A stretch of 64,000 nt of DNA, taken from NCBI GenBank assembly GCA_030407315.1, contig JALQPE010000465.1, forward strand, positions 90,830-154,829, written 5' to 3'. This stretch comes from Asparagopsis taxiformis. Its lineage: Eukaryota; Rhodophyta; Florideophyceae; Bonnemaisoniales; Bonnemaisoniaceae. Shown one piece after another: positions 32,141-41,969 of this stretch (within the stretch, counting starts at the first letter, position 1; each line of letters starts with the position of its first letter). The position numbers and the translations under genes are program-made. Below the pieces are notes generated by a model. The model saw only the letters and a list, made by a program, of their open reading frames with translations, was not told the DNA's origin and made no database searches.

Positions 32141-33530
32141 CGGTGGATGTCCGGCTTAATTACATTGCTGGCTAGCCCAGAAATTCTAAAATTTCGGGCA
32201 GAAAAAATTGTGAAAAATCAACGATTTGGGCGGGTCGATTGTGCCGTACGGCACACCCCCATCTCAAAAACATGTTCACATGTGCATGTTTTTGAGAATA
32301 GCCCAAATTTTAATTCAAATCAGGGTGTCTAATTTGGCCACAACGGCCCCAGGAACCGGCCGCCGCCCCGAGTGGGGCCATCACTGGCTTCTGTAAGCAC
32401 TAACTGTAAGCCAAAATCGCGTCTTACGAAGGGTCAATTTCAGGCTCAATACGCCAGGGACAGGTCTTGGTCCTTGTTCCATCATGGTCCCGCCTCACTC
32501 TCTCACGACCAACCTGAAATGGACGTCCGGTGGATGTCCAGCTCGATTGCACTGCTGGCCAGCCCAGAAATTCTAAAATTTCGGGCACAAAAAATTGTAA
32601 AAAATCAACGATTTGGGCAGGTCGATTGTGCCGTACGGCACACCCCCATCTCAAAAACATGTTCACATCTGCATGTTTTTGAGAATAGCCCAAATTTTAA
32701 TTCAAATCAGGGTGTCTAATTTGGCCACAACGGCCCCAGGAACCGGCCGCCGCCCCGAGCGGGGCCATCACTGGCTTCTGTAAGCACTAACTGTAAGCCA
32801 AAATCGCGTCTTACGAAGGTTCGATTCCAGGCTTGAAGCCTAAGTTATGCTTGGGTGACATCTTTTCCCTGTTTCATCATGGTCCCGCCTTACTCCCTCA
32901 ACACAAACACTACTCACCTATCACGTTACTCATATTCCGTGTACTTTGTATTAGTAGTGAACCCGCTGGCTTAGTTTCTGCAATGCGTGGATGTAGGCAG
33001 CACACGACCAACCTGAAATGGACGTCCGGTGGATGTCCAGCTCAGATGCACTGCTGGCCAGCCCAGAAATTCTAAAATTTCGGGCACAAAAAATCTTGCA
33101 AAAATCAACGATTTGGGCGGTCGATTGTGCCGTACGGCACACCCCCATCTCAAAAACATGTTCACATGTGCATGTTTTTGAGAATAGCCCAAATTTTAAT
33201 TCAAATCAGGGTGTCTAATTTGGCCACAACGGCCCCAGGAACCGACCGCCGGCCCCGATCGGGGGCTATCACTGGCGTCTGTAAGCACCAACTGTAAGCC
33301 GGAGCCGGCTGCCGCCCCGATCGGGGCTATCACTGGCTTCTATTAGCACCAACTGTAAGCCAAAATCGCGTCTCACGAAGGGTCGATTTCAGGCTCAACA
33401 CGTCAGGGAAAGGTCTTGGTCCTTGTTTCATCATGGTCCCGCCCCACCCTCTCGCGACCAACCTGAAATGGACGTCCGGTGGATGTCCAGCTCGATTGCA
33501 TTGCTGGCCAGCCCAGAAATTCTAAAATTT
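32132..33530 (+). repeat. Tandem subterminal modules, right side
   Basis: Four direct modules start (ATGGACGTCC) at 32132, 32519, 33018 and 33468, spaced 387, 499 and 450 bases. Each complete one contains the palindrome GTGCCGTACGGCAC and, just after it, a hairpin CTCAAAAACATG-(10)-CATGTTTTTGAG. Hairpins lie at 32263-32296, 32650-32683 and 33149-33182, and in the arms at 26627-26660, 27661-27694, 30730-30763 and 31764-31797. The third module has an internal partial duplication near 33235-33350. Confidence 0.8.
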
Positions 33531-33709
33531 CCGAAAAATCAATTTGGTGGCCCAGCATCTCCTGTGCCGAAAATTCCCGCACTCAGTTCTGATATACGTC
33601 TAGACGTGTTTCCCACTTGTACGCATCAGGGAAGGCGTCACGGAAGGTTGACACTACGCTACTTGTGTACCGCGTCGTCTGAAATAGCGAGTAGTGTTTG
33701 TTGTATAGT

Positions 33710-34860
33710 TGTGGAGTATGCGTCTAGTGGTTTGTAAAGCTTGCAGAACGGGATAGGGATGTGGGTGGCCCTATTTTATGAATACATGAGTACCAATATT
33801 CAGGGTTGACAAAGCGGAAAGGCATAGGCTCATACATGTTTGAGATTGCATAGTAGAGAAAATATTTTCATCGAAATTTACATGGAGCTGATGGAGGTTT
33901 TAAGGATGAGGTATGAGAGGAAGAAAATTCTTCTGTGGTATGAGGATGTGTTCTGTGGGGGGATGGAATCTTGGGATGGTACAGGGGGAGGTGGAAATGT
34001 ACGGAGTGCGGGTTTAGAATGGATTGTGATTCGGAGAGGAGTGCCGACAAGCATATTATGGGGATTGGGGAGACGCTGCGGGGTGTTGGGGTAGTGAGGG
34101 CGGAGGAGGTGTTTAGGTGGGACCGTAGGAGGGTGCGGTTGAAGGCGCCGAGAGGAGGGGTTTTTAGGAAAGTGAGGAGAAAGAAGGGGAGGGGGTGGCG
34201 TCTGTTCTGGCTGTGGTGAGTGGGGATGTGATGGAGAAGAAGGGGTTTATTGTATTTGGGGAGGGAGGGGAGTGGGAGGAAGGGTGCGAAGTGGGGGGTT
34301 GATATGTGTTTCAGAGCGGGGAGGTTTCTGGGGATACGGCGGGGGAGCCACCCCGCAGTGCGGGAGCGTGGGCCGGTGGTGGTGGTGTATACGGTATCGA
34401 AGATGCGGATGGCGTGGGGGCATGGAGCAGCTGAGGGAGGGAGGGGTGGAGCAGGTCGGGTACGGGATGGGGAGTGAGAGGTTTTGGAAGAGTAAGCTGC
34501 AGGGGAAGTTTGTGTAGAGGGCGAAGGAGAGGGGTTGAGGGTAGAGGAGAGAGGGTACTGAAGAACAATACGTTTCAAAGGTGATGGGGGAGAGCATGGT
34601 CGAGGAGATAGGGGGTGTTTTGCCCTATTCTGAGGTAGTATGAGGACTGGTTATACGAAATCTGTACGGTAGAGCAGAAAAGTAGGTATGGAATGGAGGT
34701 GTGCACCGTGGAAGCGGGGATAGGTATCTGAAAATGCGTGCTAGAGTGGTATTGGGGGTGTTTGAGGTACAGTACGGGGGAGGTGAGCACCAACAGGAAG
34801 GGGGTGTGAGCGAGAGGATGAAAAAATTAAAGACGAAATTGGAGTCGACCGACAAGGAAA
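33710..34860. other. Purine-rich non-coding DNA
   Basis: About 1.15 kb, strongly G/A-rich on the plus strand between 33950 and 34600. A 236-codon minus-strand frame here is Pro/Ser/His-rich, starts with TTG and reflects base composition. It mirrors the C-rich strand at 24000-25000 on the other side of the outer element. Confidence 0.45.
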
Positions 34861-35322
34861 AATAGAGTGGTCGCCGTGATGGATGCGGACATCCATGTCG
34901 AGCACGGCGGCAGAAATTTCTGGGGTCGAAATTTTTGAATTTCTGAACCGGCGCCCGTCCTAGGTGGACATAGACATGGCGGAAGTCCATCCCGAGGGGG
35001 ACATCCGTGGTACTAGAAACATTGAATGTCGCCCTAGTAATACTAGACGTACTAGACCGCATGGACGTCCAGTTCTAGGCGGACATCCAAAAATACTGGA
35101 GAACATGGACGTCCGCCTAGTAATACTAGGTGTACTAGAGGTTGTGGACGTCCGCGTCCATTTCCGAGAACACAGACGTTGCCTTTCGTTCTCCGTTACC
35201 TTTTTCCCCCGCTGGGTACTACTACCTCCGTTCCTTTCGTTCTCTTGTTCCGTTTCGCCCGCGTGGCTCTCGTTCTCGTGCTCGTTGCACTGTTCGTCTT
35301 CGTTGCGTACGAACTGACCACG

Positions 35323-37551
35323 ATGGTCACTACGCGTAGCACCGATACCCACACTCCGCGGCCCGCCGGCTCTGCTGGAGGTGGAGCGAGGAACCCTTCG
35401 CAGGGCGCTCCCTCCCTCGTCGGGGCCGGTGCGCCGCCAGCGACGGAAGCGTCCGTCGCGCCCGCCCCATCCGTTAGGGCGGATCAAGCCGTTGCTTCGC
35501 AGGCCGTCGCCTCTTCGTCTCGCCCGATGGCTCCGTCTCGCCTGGTGGCTTCCGTGACGCCTGCCGAGGCTGCTAGGGCCGATGCCCCACGGGATGATGA
35601 CGCAACGGCGTCCGACTCGGGGAATTCGTCACCCGTCATTCCGGCTGCCGCGGCCCCGTAGACGGGTGCATCCGCGATGGCAGCGGCCGCTCGTTCGCGT
35701 CGTGCTGTGGCGGCGGCCCGCACGGGCGTGCCTCGTCGTGATGGCTCGCCGCGTTCCCCTCGCCAGGATCCCTCGCCGGAGGGTGGTGACCCCGTTGGGA
35801 CAGTCGGCACCGCTTCACGTGGCGGTGCGGCGCTAAACGTAGGCGTCCTGACCCACGCGTGGGCTGCGTTGCCTCGCGTGGGTATCACGGATGACGATCT
35901 CGCCACGTTGGCCAGAGATCGTCTGGACGCCCGCGCGGTCGTCGACTATATGCGTTCCGCCGAGGATACGTGGGGGCGGGCAGCCGGGCGTCGTTTCGCC
36001 AACGGGCCACCGGGATCGGAACGTTACCAGATCCCGGCGTCGATACGTTGCGACCGCTCGTGGTTGCGTGACGTCAACGACGCGATCTACGTCGATCGTA
36101 TGGACGCCTTCCTGTGGAAGGGGACGCCCGAGGAACCGCCGTTCATCTCGGTGGCGTCTGTCTTCGTATGTCCGCGGACACTTTCCGAAAGGCAACGTGC
36201 CGAATGGAAGACTGCTCTTTCGTTGAGCGTCATCTCCAAAAGCGTCGTGTCGTACGACGACCACTTCGCGCTCCGCCACGTGAACGCGGACGACTACCGC
36301 GTGTCGCACGCGTCGGCTCCGTGGGTCGTCCCGAGCGAGCTCTACTTCCCGCCGTTGCCGGAAGTAGTGGAGGAGTTTCCGTACCCCCGTGGGTCGTCCA
36401 CGTAGCTACCACGCGTGGTACATTATTTTACCGATGCCGTGAAGGACGCGCCTGCCCCCGTGAAGGAACGTTTCCTCATGGCCGTGGATATCGAACACGC
36501 AGCGATGCTCGCATGCTCGCTGTTCGTGGAACGTCGTGTGTTCGGGCGCGCGTGCCTACTGCCGGAGTCCATGTTGGACTTCCTGGCCGACTACGAGATG
36601 CTTCGTGCAATCCCGGTGGACGGTTCCGACACGTTCGTCTCCGTTACCAGCGCGTTGGCTGAGGTTCGCGGCGCCCTTGCGTTGGGGCCGGAGTATCGGG
36701 TTATACGTCCCGATTACGCAAGCGGCGATAACCAGGAGTTCGTCTCCGTGCGCAGCGATGGGGCTTACGTGCCGCGGGTCGCTTCCCGTTCCGAACGCCG
36801 TCGTGGCAATCGTGCCGGTTATTTCGGCGGCCTCGGGGGCAACGAGCGCCCCCGAGGGACGCGTTCTGGCCGTCGTGGCCATCAAAACGAAGCGCCGCGT
36901 GCGCCGGATCCTCGAGAGATCGTGCCACGCGAGGCTACAGGAGGGGGCAACGTTGCCCACGTCGGTCGTCCGGATGTGGCCACGCCGGCCGAGCGCGCGC
37001 CACGCTTCGTTAGCCTGGACGACCGCGTCTCCGATGAGGATGCCCGTCGGCTTCTCGGTACGTCGATGGCCGCTCCGCCTCGTGCGGACGGCTGGGTTAT
37101 TCGTTCCCTCATCTCGTCCGTGGCTCGCGCAGCCGAAGAGTTCAGGGCCCAGACGTTGGACCTGACTGCCCGCTTGGCAACGGAACGCGCGATTTCCGAG
37201 CGTCTCGCCGCGGCGACTCGTAGTTACGCGCCGCCCGTTGGCGTTCGTAATGAACCTTACGGTTACGCGAGTGGCGGCGGCTTCGGCGACCCCGTCGGGT
37301 ATGGTCACGCAGCGGCGTACCTGCCACGCGACCCCGCTTCGGCGCGCCCTTCGGATACGCGCAGTCACGGGACTGCGGATCCTTACGCTAGGGATCCCGC
37401 GTCGCGTCGCGAGCGAGCCCCCGTGGTCACGCAGACCGTCGATCCGTACGCACCGGGCTTCGTTCAGCCCAGTCGCAGCCGCAGCCACGATAGCCGCGGC
37501 GAAGGCCCTGGTCCGTATGACCCTGCGGGCAAGCGTTCTCGTCGCTACTAG
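35323..37551 (+). pseudogene. Long GC-rich frame with two internal amber codons (gag-like?)
   Basis: From ATG 35323 one frame runs 743 codons to TAG 37549-37551, interrupted only by TAG at 35659-35661 and 36403-36405. The N-terminal ~200 residues are Ala/Arg/Pro/Ser-rich and disordered. A folded-looking middle follows (residues ~200-360, with LNVGVLTHAWAALPRVGI, DVNDAIYVDRMDAFLWK, SYDDHFALRHVNADDYR). The C-terminal part is Arg/Gly-rich, then Tyr/Pro-rich. This resembles a capsid/gag-type protein but no zinc knuckle or known family was recognised. Both internal stops could be decayed CAG codons. Its codon use matches the adjacent Gypsy element, which lies on the opposite strand. It starts 145 bases outside the outer foldback end. 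Confidence 0.4.
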
Positions 37552-40052
37552 GTCGTTCCTAGGTTAGTTCGTAGGCCACGTCGGCTCTAGCATCGTGCTA
37601 CTTCGTAAACTTCGTTTTGTTTCTTTGCGTAATCGCATGGCTCCGTTGAGCTTCGTAATTCGCGTTTGGCAAGTCGTCTGCAGCGGGGGAGGGGTTAGCG
37701 TTCAGCCCCTCCCCACAATTTTTTTTGTTGTGGCGTCTACCCCGTCGGGTGTCGTATGGCTTACGCATCCCGTGCTTCGAGTTCGCGGCGGCGCGTGCCC
37801 GTTGGCAGGTTCGTAACACACGCAACTATTCGGCAAAGCGGCGGCGCGTAGCGGCGGCTTTTCACTGCGAGTGGTACGTTAACCTCGATCGTAGAGCCCG
37901 TTGGCGTGCGTATCATTTAGTAACTAACTCGGAAATCGTTTCCGCCGTCGTTTCTCGTTCGGATAACCCAGTCGGGTGTCGAATTTCGTTGAGCGTTCGA
38001 GCTCTTTGACACACGTAGCACGTCGGTGCCAATTTTAATTTGCTCCGATGAGCTGGGTGAAAAATTCATCGAGCGTCAGACCGACTCGCGCGTGAGTCGG
38101 TTTGACGTTCTACGCCGTGGCGTGTACGCAGCAATTCGTCGCAGTACGTTGCGGTTCCATTGACGACGTGGTTGCCGGCGGGCTTGGCATTTCGTATAGC
38201 CGTTGACGTAATTAGCGCCGTCGCGCTTCACGTTCCCGCGGCTTCACGTTGGCCACTGGCGTTATCATTTTGTAACTACCTCGGAATTCGTTTCCGCCGT
38301 CGTTTCTCGTGCGGATAACCCCGTCGGGTGTCGAATTCCGTTGAGCATTCGAGCTCTTTGGCATGTAGCACGTCGGTGCCAATTTTAATTTGCTCCGATG
38401 AGCTGGACGGAAAATTCGCCAAACGTCAGGCCGACGCGCGCGTGAGTTGGCTTGACGTTTCACGCCGTTGCGTGTACGCGGCAGTGCGTCGTGGTGCGTC
38501 GCGGTTCCGTTGACAACGTCTTTGCCGGCGGGCTTGGCTTTTCGTATAGCCGTTAACACCGTTAGCGCCGTCGCGCTTCACGTTCCCGCGGCTTCACGTT
38601 AGCCGGTGGCGCAATCGTTGCGCTAGTCCGCTTCGCGTGGTGGCGTCGTTCGCCGCGGCGTCCGAGGAGCGTTTCGTTAGCTCATCCGTTATGTGGTGCG
38701 ACGTGCACCTGGGCATACGTAATGCTCGCCCTCTACGCCGTTGCGTAATTTCGTTTATTCGCCTTGCGAACCCGACGGGGACGCGATTGACGGAGTCGTT
38801 TCGCATGCCCGCGGGCGGTTGAGGCTGCTACGTGAGCCAACTTTTCGTCGGCTCGTTGCCTTCAGCTGTGCCGTTTACGTTGGCTACCAGCTTGTACGCC
38901 GTTGCGTATTCGTATTTCGTTTCGTACGTTCGGCCCGTTGGCGTGCGTCGTTATCGTTAGCGACGTCCGCGTACGCGCTCGTATCCTGGCCGACGTGGCC
39001 GGTGGCGCGCGCGCCTTCGAATTCGAACGGGGTCTAAGCTCGTTAGCTTCTCGTTTTGCGACGCGGACGTGCGCGTCTTAGCCTTCGTGACCGTACGTGG
39101 TCAACCCCTTTCGGGTTTGCTCGTGCGTTTCGACTAGCCGGCGGGCTTTTCGCTTTCGCGCGTCATTCGCTATGCCCGCGTGGCAGGACACCGTTGTGTC
39201 GTTCCGTGGTTGCCGTACGTGGCTACCGTGTTCGGCGTCGTGCCTCACGATGGCGATACGGTTCGCCGTCCGTCGTCGCGGCCTCGTTGGCTCGTCGTTC
39301 GCACGCTTTACTCGCGCGCTTCGTGCGCTGAGACCCGTTGGTCTTGTTCGTCGGCTAGCGTATAGCTTCGCTCCGCTTCGTGCGTGAAGTTTCGTAATGG
39401 GGCCGTTGCCATCTTCGTTGGGGACGCGTCCGTTCTACGTCGTTTCTCCGCCTTCCGGTGTCACGTTGCCGTTAGCTCGCGAGCTGTTGGCGTTGACCAC
39501 GTTGGTTGATGCGACTCATTGTCAGCGGCTGTCCACGGGGACGTACGATGGCTCACGTGACATGCCAAAATTACGAAATTTTCGGGGCACGCGTGTCCCG
39601 AGATTTGGCCGGATTAGCGCACTGTAATCTGCCCGATTTTTCGTACCGTGCGTCCATGGCCCGCTGGCCCAAGTATAATTTTTCGCGCGAAAAATCTGAC
39701 GTGTTGTCCGTCCGTGGCCCGTGGTGTCGTCACCTTTGCCCGTGGGACAGTCAACACTGTCGAGCCAGTCGTGGCTCTTCACATCGTGTGAATCGTCCGC
39801 GCGTGGACTCGTCGTCCAATCTTTCGTTGGCGCTCGTGCCTCCACCAACGTATGGTGTCGAAAACGAAAAGAGCGACGGCTCTAGCACGCATCGCGCCCC
39901 CCCCAACGCAAGGGTGGACGTCCCGGCCACTCGTTGTGCCTTCGCTTCTCGTTCGTGCGGCTCGTCGCCTTCGTTTGTTGCATCGTGCAACGTCGCGCAC
40001 GCGTGCGCTTAACCCGACGCTCGTGTGCGTTTTCGGGGGCCGTCGTGGCCTT
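37552..40052. other. GC-rich non-coding region between the broken frame and Gypsy pol
   Basis: 2.5 kb without a supported gene. It holds a 351-bp tandem duplication and a C8 run at 39897-39904, which on the minus strand is a polypurine tract downstream of Gypsy pol and so a candidate start of the Gypsy 3' LTR. LTR limits cannot be set because the partner LTR lies outside the window. Confidence 0.45.
37890..38620. repeat. 351-bp tandem duplication
   Basis: Two diverged copies, offset 351 bases, share TTTCCGCCGTCGTTTCTCGT (37940 and 38291), GTAGCACGTCGGTGCCAATT and CGCTTCACGTTCCCGCGGCT. Confidence 0.75.
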
Positions 40053-41969
40053 TCACGTTGTTGCTCGTCGCACGCGTGCGAAGTATCGAGAGACGCTCTC
40101 TTCAGATACGTTCCGGCGGGGCTCCCACGTAGGGTTACGATACCCGACCCACTTCACGAGGAAGTCTAGGGTGCCGTCATCGTTTACGCGATGGTTTAGT
40201 AGGTCGTCTACTACATACGCCGGACCGTCGCGGTTCTTGTCGAGGTCTGCCTCGGTGGCATCGTATGGCTCCGGCGGGGGCGCGTTCGCTGGCTTTGGCG
40301 CGTACGCAACGCGGTCCGAGTTGACACGTTCAACTACGTCTCCTCGTTGGATGACGAACGTTCGTACGTCGTTACGTAGTACGCGGAACGGTCCCAACGC
40401 GTGGTTGCCGAGCTTCGCGCCCTTCGTGGTCCCGTCCGTCGGGTCGATGAATACGTATTCTCCCGCGCGGATGTTTCGATTCGAGACACGGACTCGTTTG
40501 TCGAAATTTCGTTTATAACGTGCCTGCGCGGCCGTCAGCGTTCGATACGCGTTATCCATCGTTGTGGCGAGCTCACGCACGTAAGTGGCTCGCCCTCCCC
40601 CGTCGGGTAGTTCGCGGTTCGTTACCGACGTGTGTAGCGCCAACGGTGGCGGTGGATTCGTGAGAATCAAATCGAAGGGCGTCGTGCCCGTGCTCGAATG
40701 CACATGCGTGTTGTACGCAAACGTTAACGCCGATGCGTATCGATCCCAGTCGTTCTGGTTTTCGTTCACGTAATTGTGCAGCATCGCCAGGATCGTCCTG
40801 TTGTAGCGCTCCACCTGCCCGTTCGTTTGGGGGTGGTACGTCGACGTAAAGACGTTCGTCACGCCGATTTCGTTGCAGACGCGCTGGAAAAACTTAGCAG
40901 CGAACTGCTTTCCGTTATCGCTTATGAGCGTCCGTGGGGGTCCATACGAGAAGACCCACGCGTTGACGAACGCGCTCGCCACGTTGGCGGAATCGATATT
41001 TCGTAGAGGTACGACTCTAGTCAGCTTCGTGAAGCGGTCCGTTATCACAAGAATAAATCGGTTACCACGCGTGGTCTTCGTAAGCGGACCTAGTATGTCG
41101 ATACATAGGTCTCGCAACGGCTCCGTAGCCGGAAATAAACGTAGCGGGTTCGTCCGTTTGCGAAGCTTCACGCGGTTCTTCGCACATCCGACGCAGTTTC
41201 GTACCGTTGCGTGGATGTCGGCGGCCATCGCGGGCCAGTAGTACGTCCTCCGTAGGGTATAGTACATACGCGTTTGTCCGGGGTGTCCAGCGAGGACGTG
41301 GTGGTGCGTTAACTCCAGCAGCCGCGGCCGTAACGAAGCCGGCACAACGATTTGTGTACGTTCCTCGTCGTGAGGGTTCCGGCGTCGGAGTAAGCCATCG
41401 TGGCCTTCGAAGAATGCAGCGTCCTGCGTGTCGGACTGTCGTGTCAGTATCGTTTGACAGAACGCGTCCTCGCGTTGAGCTTCGATAAGCTCGTCCCTCG
41501 TAATGGGAAGCTGAACGTCAGCTGGTGGCACGCGTGCCGAATCGTCTTCAGCAGCGCGCTGTTCGTCGAGGAAATCCGGTTCCTCGTCAAGAACGTCATC
41601 GAGCGACGCGTCGCGGTTGAACTCGCGTTCATCGTGGCTAGCCGTCGTGGCTGGTGTCCGTTCGTCACGAGTCTCGTTCGACGGGTCGTCGTGACCCCTG
41701 GCATTCGTTGCCTTTTTACGTACGGACGTCGTTCGTCCTTGCCCATTTCGTGTGGGTTGTCGACGACTGCGAGTCGTCACGAGGACCGCGTCCCCGTACG
41801 ATGGTACGTCATCGTCGACGGGTCGACCGTCGTCATACGTAGATATCACACGTGATAAAGCGTCAGGTACCTGGTGCACGCGCCCAGGCCTGTACGTAAC
41901 TTCGAAATCGAATTCGGCAACGCGTAGCCTCCATCGTAGTAGTCGTCCGGACGCGTCCGTCAGCGTCAT
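40053..41969 (-). pseudogene. Gypsy pol, 3' part: RNase H end, integrase, chromodomain
   Basis: A 638-codon frame continuing pol after the frameshift; its first ATG is not a true start. It has the end of RNase H (LRWRLRVAEFDFEVTYRPG), the H2C2 zinc module (H224, H229, C259, C262), and the integrase triad D291 (CIDILGPL), D351 (LISDNGKQF) and E387 (QTNGQVERYNR). At residues ~584-630 lies a chromodomain (AYVVDDLLNHR, FLVKWVGYRNPTWEP), which guides chromovirus integration to modified histones. All catalytic residues are present; only the frame is broken upstream. Confidence 0.88.

Larger units (their letters stand above)
26051..33709. mobile_element. Inner foldback-type element (about 7.7 kb)
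   Basis: The ends 26051-26290 and 33468-33709 are imperfect inverted repeats of about 240 bases, outermost ACTATACAACAAAC, with shared landmarks such as TCAGACGACGCGG and GATATACGT. Inside are many copies of a module beginning ATGGACGTCCGGTGGATGTC and running through a conserved GCCCAGAAATTCTAAAATTT stretch, facing inward on each side. A long inverted duplication fills the centre. No transposase was recognised, so it is probably moved in trans. It shares GGACGTCC motifs with the outer element, suggesting one family. Confidence 0.55.
22998..35178. mobile_element. Outer foldback-type element (about 12.2 kb)
   Basis: Both ends carry an imperfect inverted repeat of about 50 bases: CGTCTGTGTTTTCGGAAG then TGGACGCGGACGTCCA at 22998-23032, and its near-complement ending at 35178. 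Match stops abruptly outside. Just inside each end are GGACGTCC motifs mixed with CTAGTAC/TACTAG strings (minisatellite at left, scattered at right, 34880-35140). No transposase was recognised, so it would be non-autonomous. It contains C-rich repeats at left, purine-rich DNA at right, and the inner element. No clear target duplication was found. Confidence 0.45.

Noticed and set aside
32765..32835. tRNA gene in the foldback modules
   Set aside because: A B-box-like GGTTCGATTCC occurs in one module, but the other modules lack it and no cloverleaf forms.
33868..34578. 236-codon Pro/Ser/His-rich minus-strand frame
   Set aside because: Starts with TTG and simply reflects the purine-rich plus strand.
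36556..37488. 310-codon minus-strand frame opposite the amber-interrupted frame
   Set aside because: An antisense shadow of the GC-rich plus-strand frame; the plus strand has an ATG and a more protein-like middle region.
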